DNA from: Leadbetterella sp031420365
GTDB lineage: Bacteria; Bacteroidota; Bacteroidia; Cytophagales; Spirosomataceae
Length of the DNA: 10,221 bases
Assembly: GCA_031420365.1 (NCBI GenBank)
Contig: JANOMP010000040.1
Location: forward strand, 1 to 10,221
Direction of reading: 5' to 3'
Shown: in pieces, positions 1-5,884 of the stretch
How positions within the stretch are numbered: the first letter of the stretch is position 1
How the letters are laid out: the number at the start of each line of letters is the position of its first letter
Made by a program: the position numbers and the translations under genes
The notes under the pieces: generated by a model
Database searches by the model: none
Told to the model about the DNA's origin: nothing
What the model saw: the letters and a program-made list of their open reading frames with translations, nothing else

Positions 1-126
1 AATATGGTGCTTAAACTTGCATTAGGTCTGCTAGACGCAGAAAAAACAAAAAAGAAATCTAAAAATATGAAAAGACTAAAAGCTTCTATTGATGATAGTT
101 ATCGTGAGAAAATATTAAATCTTTAA
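1..126 (+). CDS. 3' end of an unrecognised gene (partial)
   Basis: The window opens inside an open frame (frame 1) that codes 41 residues and stops at TAA 124-126. The visible tail starts NMVLKLALGLLDAEK and ends SYREKILNL. It is strongly basic in the middle (a KTKKKSK stretch) and looks like an amphipathic C-terminal end of a cytoplasmic protein. I do not recognise the family from this piece. It converges with the dead dihydroorotase gene, whose stop lies 19 bases away, and no clear terminator is visible between the two. That the frame is real is inferred from it being open from the edge with ordinary AT-rich codon use. The start and the rest of the gene are outside the window. Confidence 0.5.
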   Translation, partial: NMVLKLALGLLDAEKTKKKSKNMKRLKASIDDSYREKILNL

Positions 127-145
127 ATGCGAATTCCCTGCTTTT

Positions 146-1009
146 TCATACTTCAAATTTCAATCTTTGACCAACCTTTTTATTAAAAAATGTTCCTTCG
201 TCATAAATAAGTTGGCCTGAAACAAATGTTTTTAATACTTTAGAATCGAATTCATGCCCATCAAAGGGAGACCAACCACATTTATAATAAAGAGTATCTG
301 CAGTTACTAAATCTTTCTGATTTAAGTCAAAAACGGTTAAATCTGCCCAATATCCTTCTCTGATGAAACCTCTATTTGAAATTTTAAAGCATTCTGCAGG
401 AGCATGGGCCATTTTTTCTACTATTTTCTCTAAACTTAATTTTCCCTCTTTATAAAGTTATAACATAATGAGCAACGGATGTTGAATAAGATGTAAACCA
501 GAGGGCGCATTCCAATAGTCTTGAGATTTTTCTTTAGCGTATGTGGGGCGTGGTCAGTGGCAATTATATCAAGTTTATTATTATGCAAACCTGCTAATAA
601 ATTATCTTTGTGATTGTGTTTAATTGCAGGATTACATTTAATTCGCAAGCCTAAAGTTCTATAATCTTCTGCATCAAAATATAAAAAATGGACACAAACC
701 TCTGATTTATTCTTTTTTCTTTTAAACTAAGAATGTTATCAAACAATTCAATCTCTTCGGAACTTGTTATATGTAAAATATGGAGCTTAGTGTTGTGCTT
801 TTTTGCTAGATTCACAGCCATAGAAGAGGATTTATAACATACTTATTCATTTCATATTAAAGCATGGATGTCATAAGGAAGGACTTGATATTTAAATTTT
901 TCTTTATAATAATTAAGATTAGCTTTTACTGCAGTTTCATCCTCACAATGAGTGGCAATTAAACCGGGGAAGTTGCCAAAATTTTTTCAAGCATGCCCTG
1001 ATTATCAAC
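146..1009 (-). pseudogene. pyrC: Dihydroorotase pseudogene, C-terminal part
   Basis: This is the downstream part of a class I dihydroorotase, the enzyme that cyclises carbamoyl-aspartate to dihydroorotate in pyrimidine synthesis. Reading through the lesions, it runs from VDNQGMLEKI via the metal-site block HCEDE (near 936-950), HILHITSSEE, CNPAIK and IATDHAPHT (the catalytic Asp region, near 545-570) to the typical end RGFIREGYWADL...YKCGWSPF. Lesions seen directly: single-base deletions near 978-979, 706-707 and 527-535, and in-frame stops at 852-854 (TGA, probably from CGA), 843-845 (TAA, probably from GAA) and 458-460 (TAA). Residues after each deletion match the family again only in a new frame, so these are true frameshifts. 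The last 88 codons (412-146) remain open. The N-terminal part lies beyond the inserted IS element, at 2142-2612. Confidence 0.93.
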
Positions 1010-1067
1010 TATAATAAACGACTTATATAAATTCTAATAATTATAGTATATTTGCATAAAAAAAGTT
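1010..1067. promoter_or_regulatory. Left end and transposase promoter region of the IS630 element
   Basis: This stretch holds the left inverted repeat (1012-1032) and a Bacteroidota-like -7 box, TATATTTG at 1047-1054 (pattern TAnnTTTG), 13 bases before the transposase ATG at 1068. No good TTG -33 box sits at the usual 19-21 base spacing. The leader would be only a few bases long. Promoter function is inferred from the pattern alone. Confidence 0.4.
1012..1032 (+). repeat. Left terminal inverted repeat of IS630 element
   Basis: It pairs with 2121-2141 with a single mismatch (C at 1019 against the T-equivalent on the other side). The core ACTTATATAAAT at 1021-1032 is perfect. Confidence 0.88.
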
Positions 1068-2130
1068 ATGCAGAAATTAGAGCTAAAATATCCGGAAGAG
1101 ATAAAAATTGAAATACAGAAATATTTTAAAAAAAGTGAAGAAGCAAAATTTGTTCACAGATTACATGGAATACTTTTGAAGATTGACAATAAAGACAATG
1201 TATGCGAAACTATCGCACAATTATTTGGACAATCTTCAAGGACAATTTCAAATTGGATAAATAAAGTTAATAGTGCTGGAAGTATTGAGGTTTTGAGAGA
1301 TAAAGCAAAACCTGGGAGGAATTCAAAATTGGATTTAGAGCAACTTGATAAAATTAAAAGTGTACTTCAAAGCCCACCAGAACTAAGTGGAGTATCAGCA
1401 AATATATGGGACGGAAAAAGTTTAGCTTTTTACATTAAGAAAGAATTTGATGTTGAATTAGGTGTTCGTCAATGTCAACGAATGTTTAAAAAATTAGGTT
1501 TTTCGTTAAAAAGGGCGAGGCCAATAGTTTCTAAAGGTGACGCAGAAAAAAAAGAAGTGTCAAAAAAAACTAAAAGAGCTAATGAAAAGCGGTGATTATG
1601 AGGTTTATTTTCAAGATGAATGCCATTTTAAACTTACGTTAACAATCATAAGAGCTTGGTTTTTAAAAGGTTTTGTTCCTGAGATTAAATCGCCAACGGA
1701 CAGGTTTAAAATGAGTATTTTTGGGGCTTTAGGTGTAAATGGACAATTAATTTTAGAACAATCAGCTATTTTTAACGCAGTTACTTTTTAAATTTTTTTA
1801 GAAAAATTAATAATAGAGGCAATGGTTGGAGTGAATAAGAACGGAAAAAAGAAAAAAATATTACTCGTTTTAGACAATGCAAGATACCATCACGCAAAAA
1901 CAATCCAGCCTTGGCTTGAAGAGATGAAAGATTTAATAGAATTATTTTTCCTACCACCTTATTCTCTTGATTTGAATGCTATCGAAATGTTATGGAGAAA
2001 AACTAGAAGAGCCGTTACGCACAACAGATTTTTTGAAAGTCTAGATAACTTAAAGTACGATTTAAAAATGTACTGGAATCAGTTTTTTGAAATTAATGAA
2101 GAGTTGAAGAAATTAACCGCATTTATATAA
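1068..2130 (+). pseudogene. IS630-family transposase, frameshifted and with an internal stop
   Basis: The first segment (1068-1595) carries an N-terminal helix-turn-helix (CETIAQLFGQSSRTISNWI) followed by the winged-helix linker typical of IS630 transposases. Similarity resumes in the +1 frame after an A8 tract at 1562-1569, with the catalytic motif YFQDECHF (first Asp, codon 1615-1617). An in-frame TAA at 1789-1791 interrupts the conserved FNAVTF-IFLEKLI stretch. The same frame then continues with ILLVLDNARYHHA (second Asp, 1873-1875) and LPPYSLDLNAIEMLW (Glu, 1984-1986). All three DDE residues are therefore present, with 36 residues between the second Asp and the Glu. The usual SPDLNPIE reads SLDLNAIE, two further losses of conserved Pro. 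Total length equals about 353 codons plus one extra base, as expected for a single-base insertion. The gene cannot make full-length enzyme without both recoding and stop readthrough. Confidence 0.92.
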
Positions 2131-2141
2131 GTCATTTATTA
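2121..2141 (-). repeat. Right terminal inverted repeat of IS630 element
   Basis: This is the reverse complement of 1012-1032 with one mismatch. It contains the end of the transposase frame (stop 2128-2130), a compact arrangement common in this family. Confidence 0.88.
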
Positions 2142-2612
2142 GAGTGTATTTCCAGTAGAACTTCCCATAAATAGTTTTAATCCACAAATATTATAGAGAT
2201 CCGTCTACATTACTTCTTCATAATTGTTGTTAGAACCTCCAATAAAAAAAGAATAGTTCGCACAGGAATTTAACCTAACTATTTCATATTTTTTCTCTAA
2301 TAACTTAATAGTCAAAGCATTTGGAATTATATTTGGCATTTCCATAAAAGAAGTAACACCTCCGGCTACCGCTGCTTTAGATTCGCTATAAATTGTAGCT
2401 TTATGAGTAAGACTGGGCTCTATAAAATGAACTTGATCGTCAATAATTCATGGCATAATATAATTTCTTTGAAGATCAAAAATATTATCAGAATCTAAAT
2501 GGCTGATATTTTCTCCAATTTTAACAATTAATCCATTTTTTAGGAATAGATTCTTTTCTTCTATAATACCTTCATTGATTATCTTGGCATTGACAATAAG
2601 TGTTGTAGGCAT
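2142..2612 (-). pseudogene. pyrC: Dihydroorotase pseudogene, N-terminal part
   Basis: The frame begins at ATG 2612-2610 with MPTTLIVNAKIINEG and covers 157 codons up to the IS junction. It contains the amidohydrolase metal-binding stretch IIDDQVHF (His62), the family block AAVAGGVTSFMEMPN, and GLKLFMGSSTGN with the Lys expected to be carboxylated to bridge the two metal ions. Damage visible here: codon 55 is TGA (2450-2448) where the family has Gly in MPGIIDD, codon 136 is TAG (2207-2205), and the HxR substrate-binding Arg of the HFREPG motif is replaced by Ile (HFIEPS, codon 64). The start lies one base after the stop of the TPR-like gene, so the pair was probably one operon with coupled translation. 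The rest of the gene is at 146-1009, beyond the IS. Confidence 0.93.
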
Positions 2613-2613
2613 A

Positions 2614-3732
2614 TTAATTTAAATTTTTTAATTCCTTTTTTGCAGCTTGAACTACCCATTCATATTCTGAAACTTCCAAACAATTTTTATAAAAAATTTT
2701 CGCTTTACTTATTTCATTTTGCTGAGAAAAAATACGAGCCATTCCTAGAAAAGCCATTCCATGATACTCTTTAGTATATCTATTCTCTCTGGGCAATTTT
2801 AATGCTTTTGCATATTGACTTAGGGCTTTAACCTTATTTTTATGGAAATGTTCTTGAGCATAGCCATCAAATATAAGATAAGAAATATTAGAAACAGCAT
2901 CTATTCTTTGATTCAGACTTTCATTCATTTTTTGAGCTGTTTCATATTGAGAATTCAACAATAAACATTCAATATACTTAATTTTAAATATCATATTGTT
3001 TGGATAATTAAAAGAGAGACCCTCTGAAAACCGAAGAGCGTTTTTAAAATTGGACTCATACTTAATATTAATATTCGTTAAATACAAAGCCGACTCGGTT
3101 CTACTAAAAATAGACAATTTCACAGCATTCTCTAAATCTAATAAGCCTTGATTCTTATTCCCACTTTCAAAGAACAACACAATTGGCTTTATAATCGGAT
3201 GATTTTCCGGGTATTGAACACGATAGTAATTATACAATCCAGAGGCAAACATAAATTCTGGGTTCGCAAATTTATATTTCTTCCCCTCAATAAAATAATT
3301 ATAGGCTTTTTTTGCTTCTGTTGCAGCTTCTAAATAATTTTTATTATAGTTGTGAGTAAGTGCTATAAATCCATGGGCGGCCAGCAAAAAAAAAGTAGAT
3401 TCTTTATTATATTTAGGAATTTTATATAGTGCTTTCGAAGCGGCAATACATTTCTGGAGCTCTTCAATATATTTTTTTAAAGCAATTGGATTTTTATCAA
3501 TTGGCAAAAATTGCCACTGCAATTGAATGGCAGATAAAAGAAAAGAAACAGGATGCTTGGAGTAGTCTTTTTTAATTTTGGCGAATGTCTCTTCTGCTTC
3601 AACAAATTGCTGGTTGTAAAGAAAATCTAAACCTTTTATTGTTGTGGTTTTAGCTAATTTATCTTCAAGGAATTGGCAATTTCCTGAAAAATTAAAAAAA
3701 ATTAAAAAAATTAAAAGAAAATATACTCGCAT
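2614..3732 (-). CDS. Exported TPR-like helical repeat protein
   Basis: This 372-residue protein starts with a clear signal peptide (MRVYFLLIFLIFFNFSGNCQ, cleavage probably near residue 19), so it should act outside the cytoplasmic membrane. The rest is alpha-helical and shows degenerate tetratricopeptide-like repeats: GLDFLYNQQFVEAEETFAKI near 34-53, a Y-x-E-A-x-x-A-x-K-A-Y stretch near 133-145, and a C-terminal GMARIFSQQNEISKAKIFYKNCLEV. Such proteins are usually scaffolds for protein-protein contacts. No enzymatic motif is visible. It is intact although the gene after it, pyrC, is dead; the two are separated by one base. The ATG at 3732 is chosen because it places the signal peptide at the N-terminus. 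A terminator hairpin ends 11 bases before this start. The specific role is unknown. Confidence 0.82.
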   Translation of the reverse strand: MRVYFLLIFLIFFNFSGNCQFLEDKLAKTTTIKGLDFLYNQQFVEAEETFAKIKKDYSKHPVSFLLSAIQLQWQFLPIDKNPIALKKYIEELQKCIAASKALYKIPKYNKESTFFLLAAHGFIALTHNYNKNYLEAATEAKKAYNYFIEGKKYKFANPEFMFASGLYNYYRVQYPENHPIIKPIVLFFESGNKNQGLLDLENAVKLSIFSRTESALYLTNINIKYESNFKNALRFSEGLSFNYPNNMIFKIKYIECLLLNSQYETAQKMNESLNQRIDAVSNISYLIFDGYAQEHFHKNKVKALSQYAKALKLPRENRYTKEYHGMAFLGMARIFSQQNEISKAKIFYKNCLEVSEYEWVVQAAKKELKNLN

Positions 3733-3743
3733 AAATTTTAAAA

Positions 3744-3770
3744 AGCCCTTCCATTTGAATTGGAAGGGCT
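3744..3770 (-). terminator. Rho-independent terminator after the collagen-like lipoprotein gene
   Basis: On the minus strand a perfect 10-bp stem (AGCCCTTCCA with TGGAAGGGCT) and a 7-base loop are followed by TTTTT. It lies 24 bases after the stop of the lipoprotein gene. It also sits only 11 bases before the ATG of the TPR-like gene, so it could act as a leader hairpin or attenuator for that gene. Confidence 0.85.
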
Positions 3771-3779
3771 AACAAATTA

Positions 3780-3787
3780 CAAAAGTA
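3780..3787 (-). promoter_or_regulatory. Possible -7 box for the TPR-like gene
   Basis: The minus strand reads TACTTTTG, which fits the Bacteroidota TAnnTTTG box. Transcription would start just before the terminator hairpin. No TTG is found 19-21 bases further upstream, so this is weak and rests on the box alone. Confidence 0.25.
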
Positions 3788-3793
3788 TTATTT

Positions 3794-4417
3794 TCAGTTA
3801 CTTGCATTAATGAAGTCCATAACGTCTTCATAGTTTTTCATATTCACTCCACTATTTTCTAATGCCGCTCCAACTGTTTTAGTTGTAATTACAATATTAA
3901 AAGTTAAATCCCTTGTTGGCTTAAGTCTTATTGTACCATCAAATAATTTAGTTTGAAAACGATAGTATAAAGTAGCTGATCCAGTTCTGTAACCGTAATC
4001 TAAACGCTCTAAAGAGTTGTCTAGATCTTTAGTAAATGTTAACGGCAGAGCTTTAAGTTCCTCCCCATTTTTCAAAAACACCATTACAAACTTCTCAGTA
4101 GTAATAGCAGCATTTGGAATAGAAACAGCACCATATTTACTTGTCTCTCCACTACCAATTCCAGGAACTTCTACTTCTTTCCAATCATCTACTTTAACAG
4201 TTGATTGAATACCAACAACATTTGCATTCCCGTCTTTCCCACTTGTGCCGTTTGTACCGTTTGTGCCGTTTGTGCCAGCAGTACCATTTGTACCTGGTGT
4301 GCCTTGCAAACCAGTTGCACCCTGTGGGCCAGTTTCACCTTGATCTCCTTTGCAAGACCACAAAGTAACGGAAGCCGAAAGTGCGCAAATTGACAGTAGC
4401 TTAACTAATTTGTTCAT
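3794..4417 (-). CDS. Collagen-like repeat lipoprotein
   Basis: The 207-residue product has a lipoprotein signal peptide with lipobox LWSC (Cys22 would be lipidated), so it is probably anchored in the outer membrane. Directly after it come 14 uninterrupted Gly-X-Y triplets (residues 24-65: GDQ GET GPQ GAT ... GTN GTN GTN GTS GKD GNA), first Pro/Gln-rich and then Thr/Asn-rich. Triplets of this kind form collagen-like triple helices in bacteria. The remaining 140 residues are a beta-rich domain (VVGIQSTVKVDDWKEVEVPG..., LYYRFQTKLFDGTIRLKPTRD) that I do not recognise; it could be the trimerising or binding head. The gene is single, ends in its own strong terminator, and is divergent from the MazG-like gene. 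Architecture is seen directly; surface display is inferred. Confidence 0.88.
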   Translation of the reverse strand: MNKLVKLLSICALSASVTLWSCKGDQGETGPQGATGLQGTPGTNGTAGTNGTNGTNGTSGKDGNANVVGIQSTVKVDDWKEVEVPGIGSGETSKYGAVSIPNAAITTEKFVMVFLKNGEELKALPLTFTKDLDNSLERLDYGYRTGSATLYYRFQTKLFDGTIRLKPTRDLTFNIVITTKTVGAALENSGVNMKNYEDVMDFINASN

Positions 4418-4551
4418 AATTTTAAAATTAAGATTTATTTGACTTCAAGATATTTAGCAATATTATTCATTTTTCTACAACTTTGCAAATCAAATCTTAT
4501 GATTATTTATTTTACGGTAATCTTTTTTCTAACAAAACAATATATTTACCT
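4418..4551. other. Divergent intergenic region
   Basis: These 134 bases separate the lipoprotein gene (minus) from the MazG-like gene (plus) and must hold promoters in both directions. Only imperfect -7 boxes are visible, such as TATATTTA at 4541-4548 on the plus strand, so no promoter is assigned. The plus frame is open back to a TTG at 4483, but that extension has no family similarity. Confidence 0.4.
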
Positions 4552-5028
4552 ATGGAACAACTAGACTGCCTTAATCAAGTGGCCGATTTTCACACTACTT
4601 TTCGCCATCCAATTGAAAAACTTCCAATAATCCCTTCTAAAAAAAGAAGCAAATTAAGAGTGGAACTTTTAACAGAAGAGCTAAAAGAATTACAAGAAGC
4701 TATCACTAATAATGATATTGTAGAGGTAGCTGATGCTTTATGTGACATTCAGTATGTTTTAGCCGGGGCAATTCTAGAATTTGGATTGGGAGACAAATTT
4801 AGAAAGCTTTTCGATGAAGTTCAAAGGTCAAACATGAGTAAAGCTTGTGCAAATATAGAGGAAGCAGAGGCTACTGTAAAACACTATTTTGAAAAAGGAC
4901 ATCCATCGTATTATGAAAAAGATGGAGATTTGTTTTTAGTCTACAGAACGGATGATAACAAGACCTTAAAAAGCATTAATTATTCACCCGCTAACTTAAA
5001 AGCTATTCTTGAAAACAATTTTAATTAA
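4552..5028 (+). CDS. MazG-like nucleoside triphosphate pyrophosphohydrolase
   Basis: This is an all-alpha NTP pyrophosphohydrolase (MazG / phosphoribosyl-ATP pyrophosphatase superfamily), which hydrolyses nucleotides to the monophosphate and pyrophosphate. The Mg-binding helices are visible: E42-E43-x-x-E46 in LLTEELKELQEA and E58-x-x-D61 in EVADALCDIQYVL. The tail VYRTDDNKTLKSINYSPANL is, from memory, typical of Bacteroidota members. Starting at ATG 4552 gives 158 residues beginning MEQLDCLNQVADFH, where family similarity begins. The longer frame from TTG 4483 adds 23 hydrophobic and aromatic residues of no family character and was rejected. The exact substrate cannot be told from sequence; house-cleaning of non-canonical dNTPs is the usual suggestion. 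It is not close to any his genes here, which argues against histidine synthesis. Confidence 0.88.
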   Translation: MEQLDCLNQVADFHTTFRHPIEKLPIIPSKKRSKLRVELLTEELKELQEAITNNDIVEVADALCDIQYVLAGAILEFGLGDKFRKLFDEVQRSNMSKACANIEEAEATVKHYFEKGHPSYYEKDGDLFLVYRTDDNKTLKSINYSPANLKAILENNFN

Positions 5029-5167
5029 TTAGATATACATCCAAGGAAGCTCTATCTGATTGCTAAACCTTATAAAAAAAAATTAAAGCTCATTTTTTAA
5101 TAAAAAGCATTCTATATCAAGTATATTTAAAATAATAGAATTAAGAGAAAAATTAGAATCTAAAATT
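5029..5167. other. Intergenic, no clear feature
   Basis: The 139 bases are very AT-rich. I see no convincing hairpin with a T tract and no TTG-N19-21-TAnnTTTG pair; only a partial box TATATTTA at 5122-5129. It presumably holds the promoter of the YggS gene. Confidence 0.35.
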
Positions 5168-5833
5168 ATGACGAGCGTAGCAGAACATATTAAAAAGTTA
5201 CAAGACCAAATACCATTAAAGGTAAAAATAGTTGCAGTTTCCAAATTTAAACCAACAAAAATGCTATTAGAAGCTTATGATATTGGATTAAAAATATTTG
5301 GCGAAAATTATGTTCAAGAATTAGTTGATAAATACCAAGAGATGCCAAAAGATATAGAATGGCATTTCATAGGACATCTTCAAAGCAATAAAGTTAAATA
5401 TATAGCACCTTTTGTACACTTGATTCATACAGTGGACAGTTATAAATTATTGGTAGAAATAAACAAACAAGCTATAAAAAATAAAAGAATTATAGATTGT
5501 TTAATTCAAATATACATAGCAGAAGAAGATTCGAAAACTGGTTTTGAAGAAACAGAGTTTTTTGAAATGCTTTTTAATGGAAGTATTAATGATTTAACAA
5601 ATATTAAAATATGCGGATTAATGGGAATAAGCACTTTTACAGAAAATTTAGACCAAATTCGAAAAGAGTTTAAATTTTTGAAAACAATTTTTGAAAAAGC
5701 TAAATCCTACAGCCATAAAAATATTGATTTAAAAGAAATTTCTATGGGAATGAGTGGAGACTGGCAAATTGCCATAGAAGAAGGTACTACAATTGTTAGA
5801 ATTGGAAGTGCAATTTTTGGAAATAGAAATTGA
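5168..5833 (+). CDS. YggS/PLPBP family pyridoxal phosphate homeostasis protein
   Basis: The 221-residue protein has the alanine-racemase-like TIM-barrel fold of the YggS/PROSC family, which binds pyridoxal 5'-phosphate and maintains vitamin B6 and amino/keto acid balance without known enzymatic activity. Family marks are present in order: VAVSKFKP with the PLP-binding Lys26, FGENYVQE, WHFIGHLQSNK, ICGLMGISTF, SMGMSGDWQIAIEEGTT and RIGSAIFG (phosphate-binding end). Length is normal for the family. The single-domain form excludes a true alanine racemase. It is cytoplasmic. It lies between the MazG-like gene and the repeat protein in the same direction, with gaps of 139 and 51 bases, so a shared operon is possible but not shown. 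It keeps all expected motifs and looks functional. Confidence 0.95.
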   Translation: MTSVAEHIKKLQDQIPLKVKIVAVSKFKPTKMLLEAYDIGLKIFGENYVQELVDKYQEMPKDIEWHFIGHLQSNKVKYIAPFVHLIHTVDSYKLLVEINKQAIKNKRIIDCLIQIYIAEEDSKTGFEETEFFEMLFNGSINDLTNIKICGLMGISTFTENLDQIRKEFKFLKTIFEKAKSYSHKNIDLKEISMGMSGDWQIAIEEGTTIVRIGSAIFGNRN

Positions 5834-5861
5834 AATAATCTGTTTTTTTATTTTAACTTTA
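5830..5861 (+). promoter_or_regulatory. Possible promoter of the repeat/adaptor-domain protein
   Basis: TTG at 5830-5832 is followed after 21 bases by TAACTTTA at 5854-5861, one base off the TAnnTTTG box. The ATG is at 5885, leaving a leader of about 18 bases. Spacing fits the Bacteroidota rule; the last base of the box does not. Confidence 0.45.
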
Positions 5862-5884
5862 CAAATAAAACCAAAATCTTAAAC

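Larger units (their letters stand above)
1012..2141 (+). mobile_element. IS630-family insertion sequence, decayed, inside pyrC
   Basis: An approximately 1.13 kb element interrupts pyrC between its codons for TGNTL and VDNQ. Terminal inverted repeats at 1012-1032 and 2121-2141 match at 20 of 21 positions (AATAAACGACTTATATAAAT against AATAAATGACTTATATAAAT, plus a shared outer T). The outer bases of both repeats read TA, which agrees with the TA target used by IS630/Tc1-mariner elements, but the exact target duplication is ambiguous: rejoining the gene leaves a few unexplained bases (1010-1011 and around 2140-2141). The single transposase gene fills the element, and its stop codon lies inside the right repeat. 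The element points opposite to pyrC. Because the transposase is broken, the copy can move only if an intact relative supplies the enzyme. Confidence 0.9.

Noticed and set aside
436..648. Short 70-codon minus-strand frame as a separate small gene
   Set aside because: It is one frame of the frameshifted dihydroorotase (CNPAIK...ATDHAPHT). Its apparent start is an internal Met created by the break.
3148..3333. Plus-strand frame inside the TPR-like gene
   Set aside because: It has no family similarity and lies wholly within a well-supported gene on the other strand.
4241..4303. 9-bp tandem repeats as a separate DNA element
   Set aside because: The 9-base period is simply the Gly-X-Y codon triplet of the collagen-like protein; no independent repeat function is implied.
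4205..4393. Plus-strand frame opposite the collagen-like triplets
   Set aside because: The Cys/Thr/Val repeats are the complement of Gly-Thr-Asn triplets. The minus-strand gene has a signal peptide and lipobox, so this is a shadow.
4483..4551. N-terminal extension of the MazG-like protein from TTG 4483
   Set aside because: The added residues show no domain similarity and begin in the divergent promoter region; ATG 4552 fits the family start.
5029..5167. Small RNA or terminator after the MazG-like gene
   Set aside because: No stem with more than a few GC pairs followed by a T run could be found, and the region is uniformly AT-rich.
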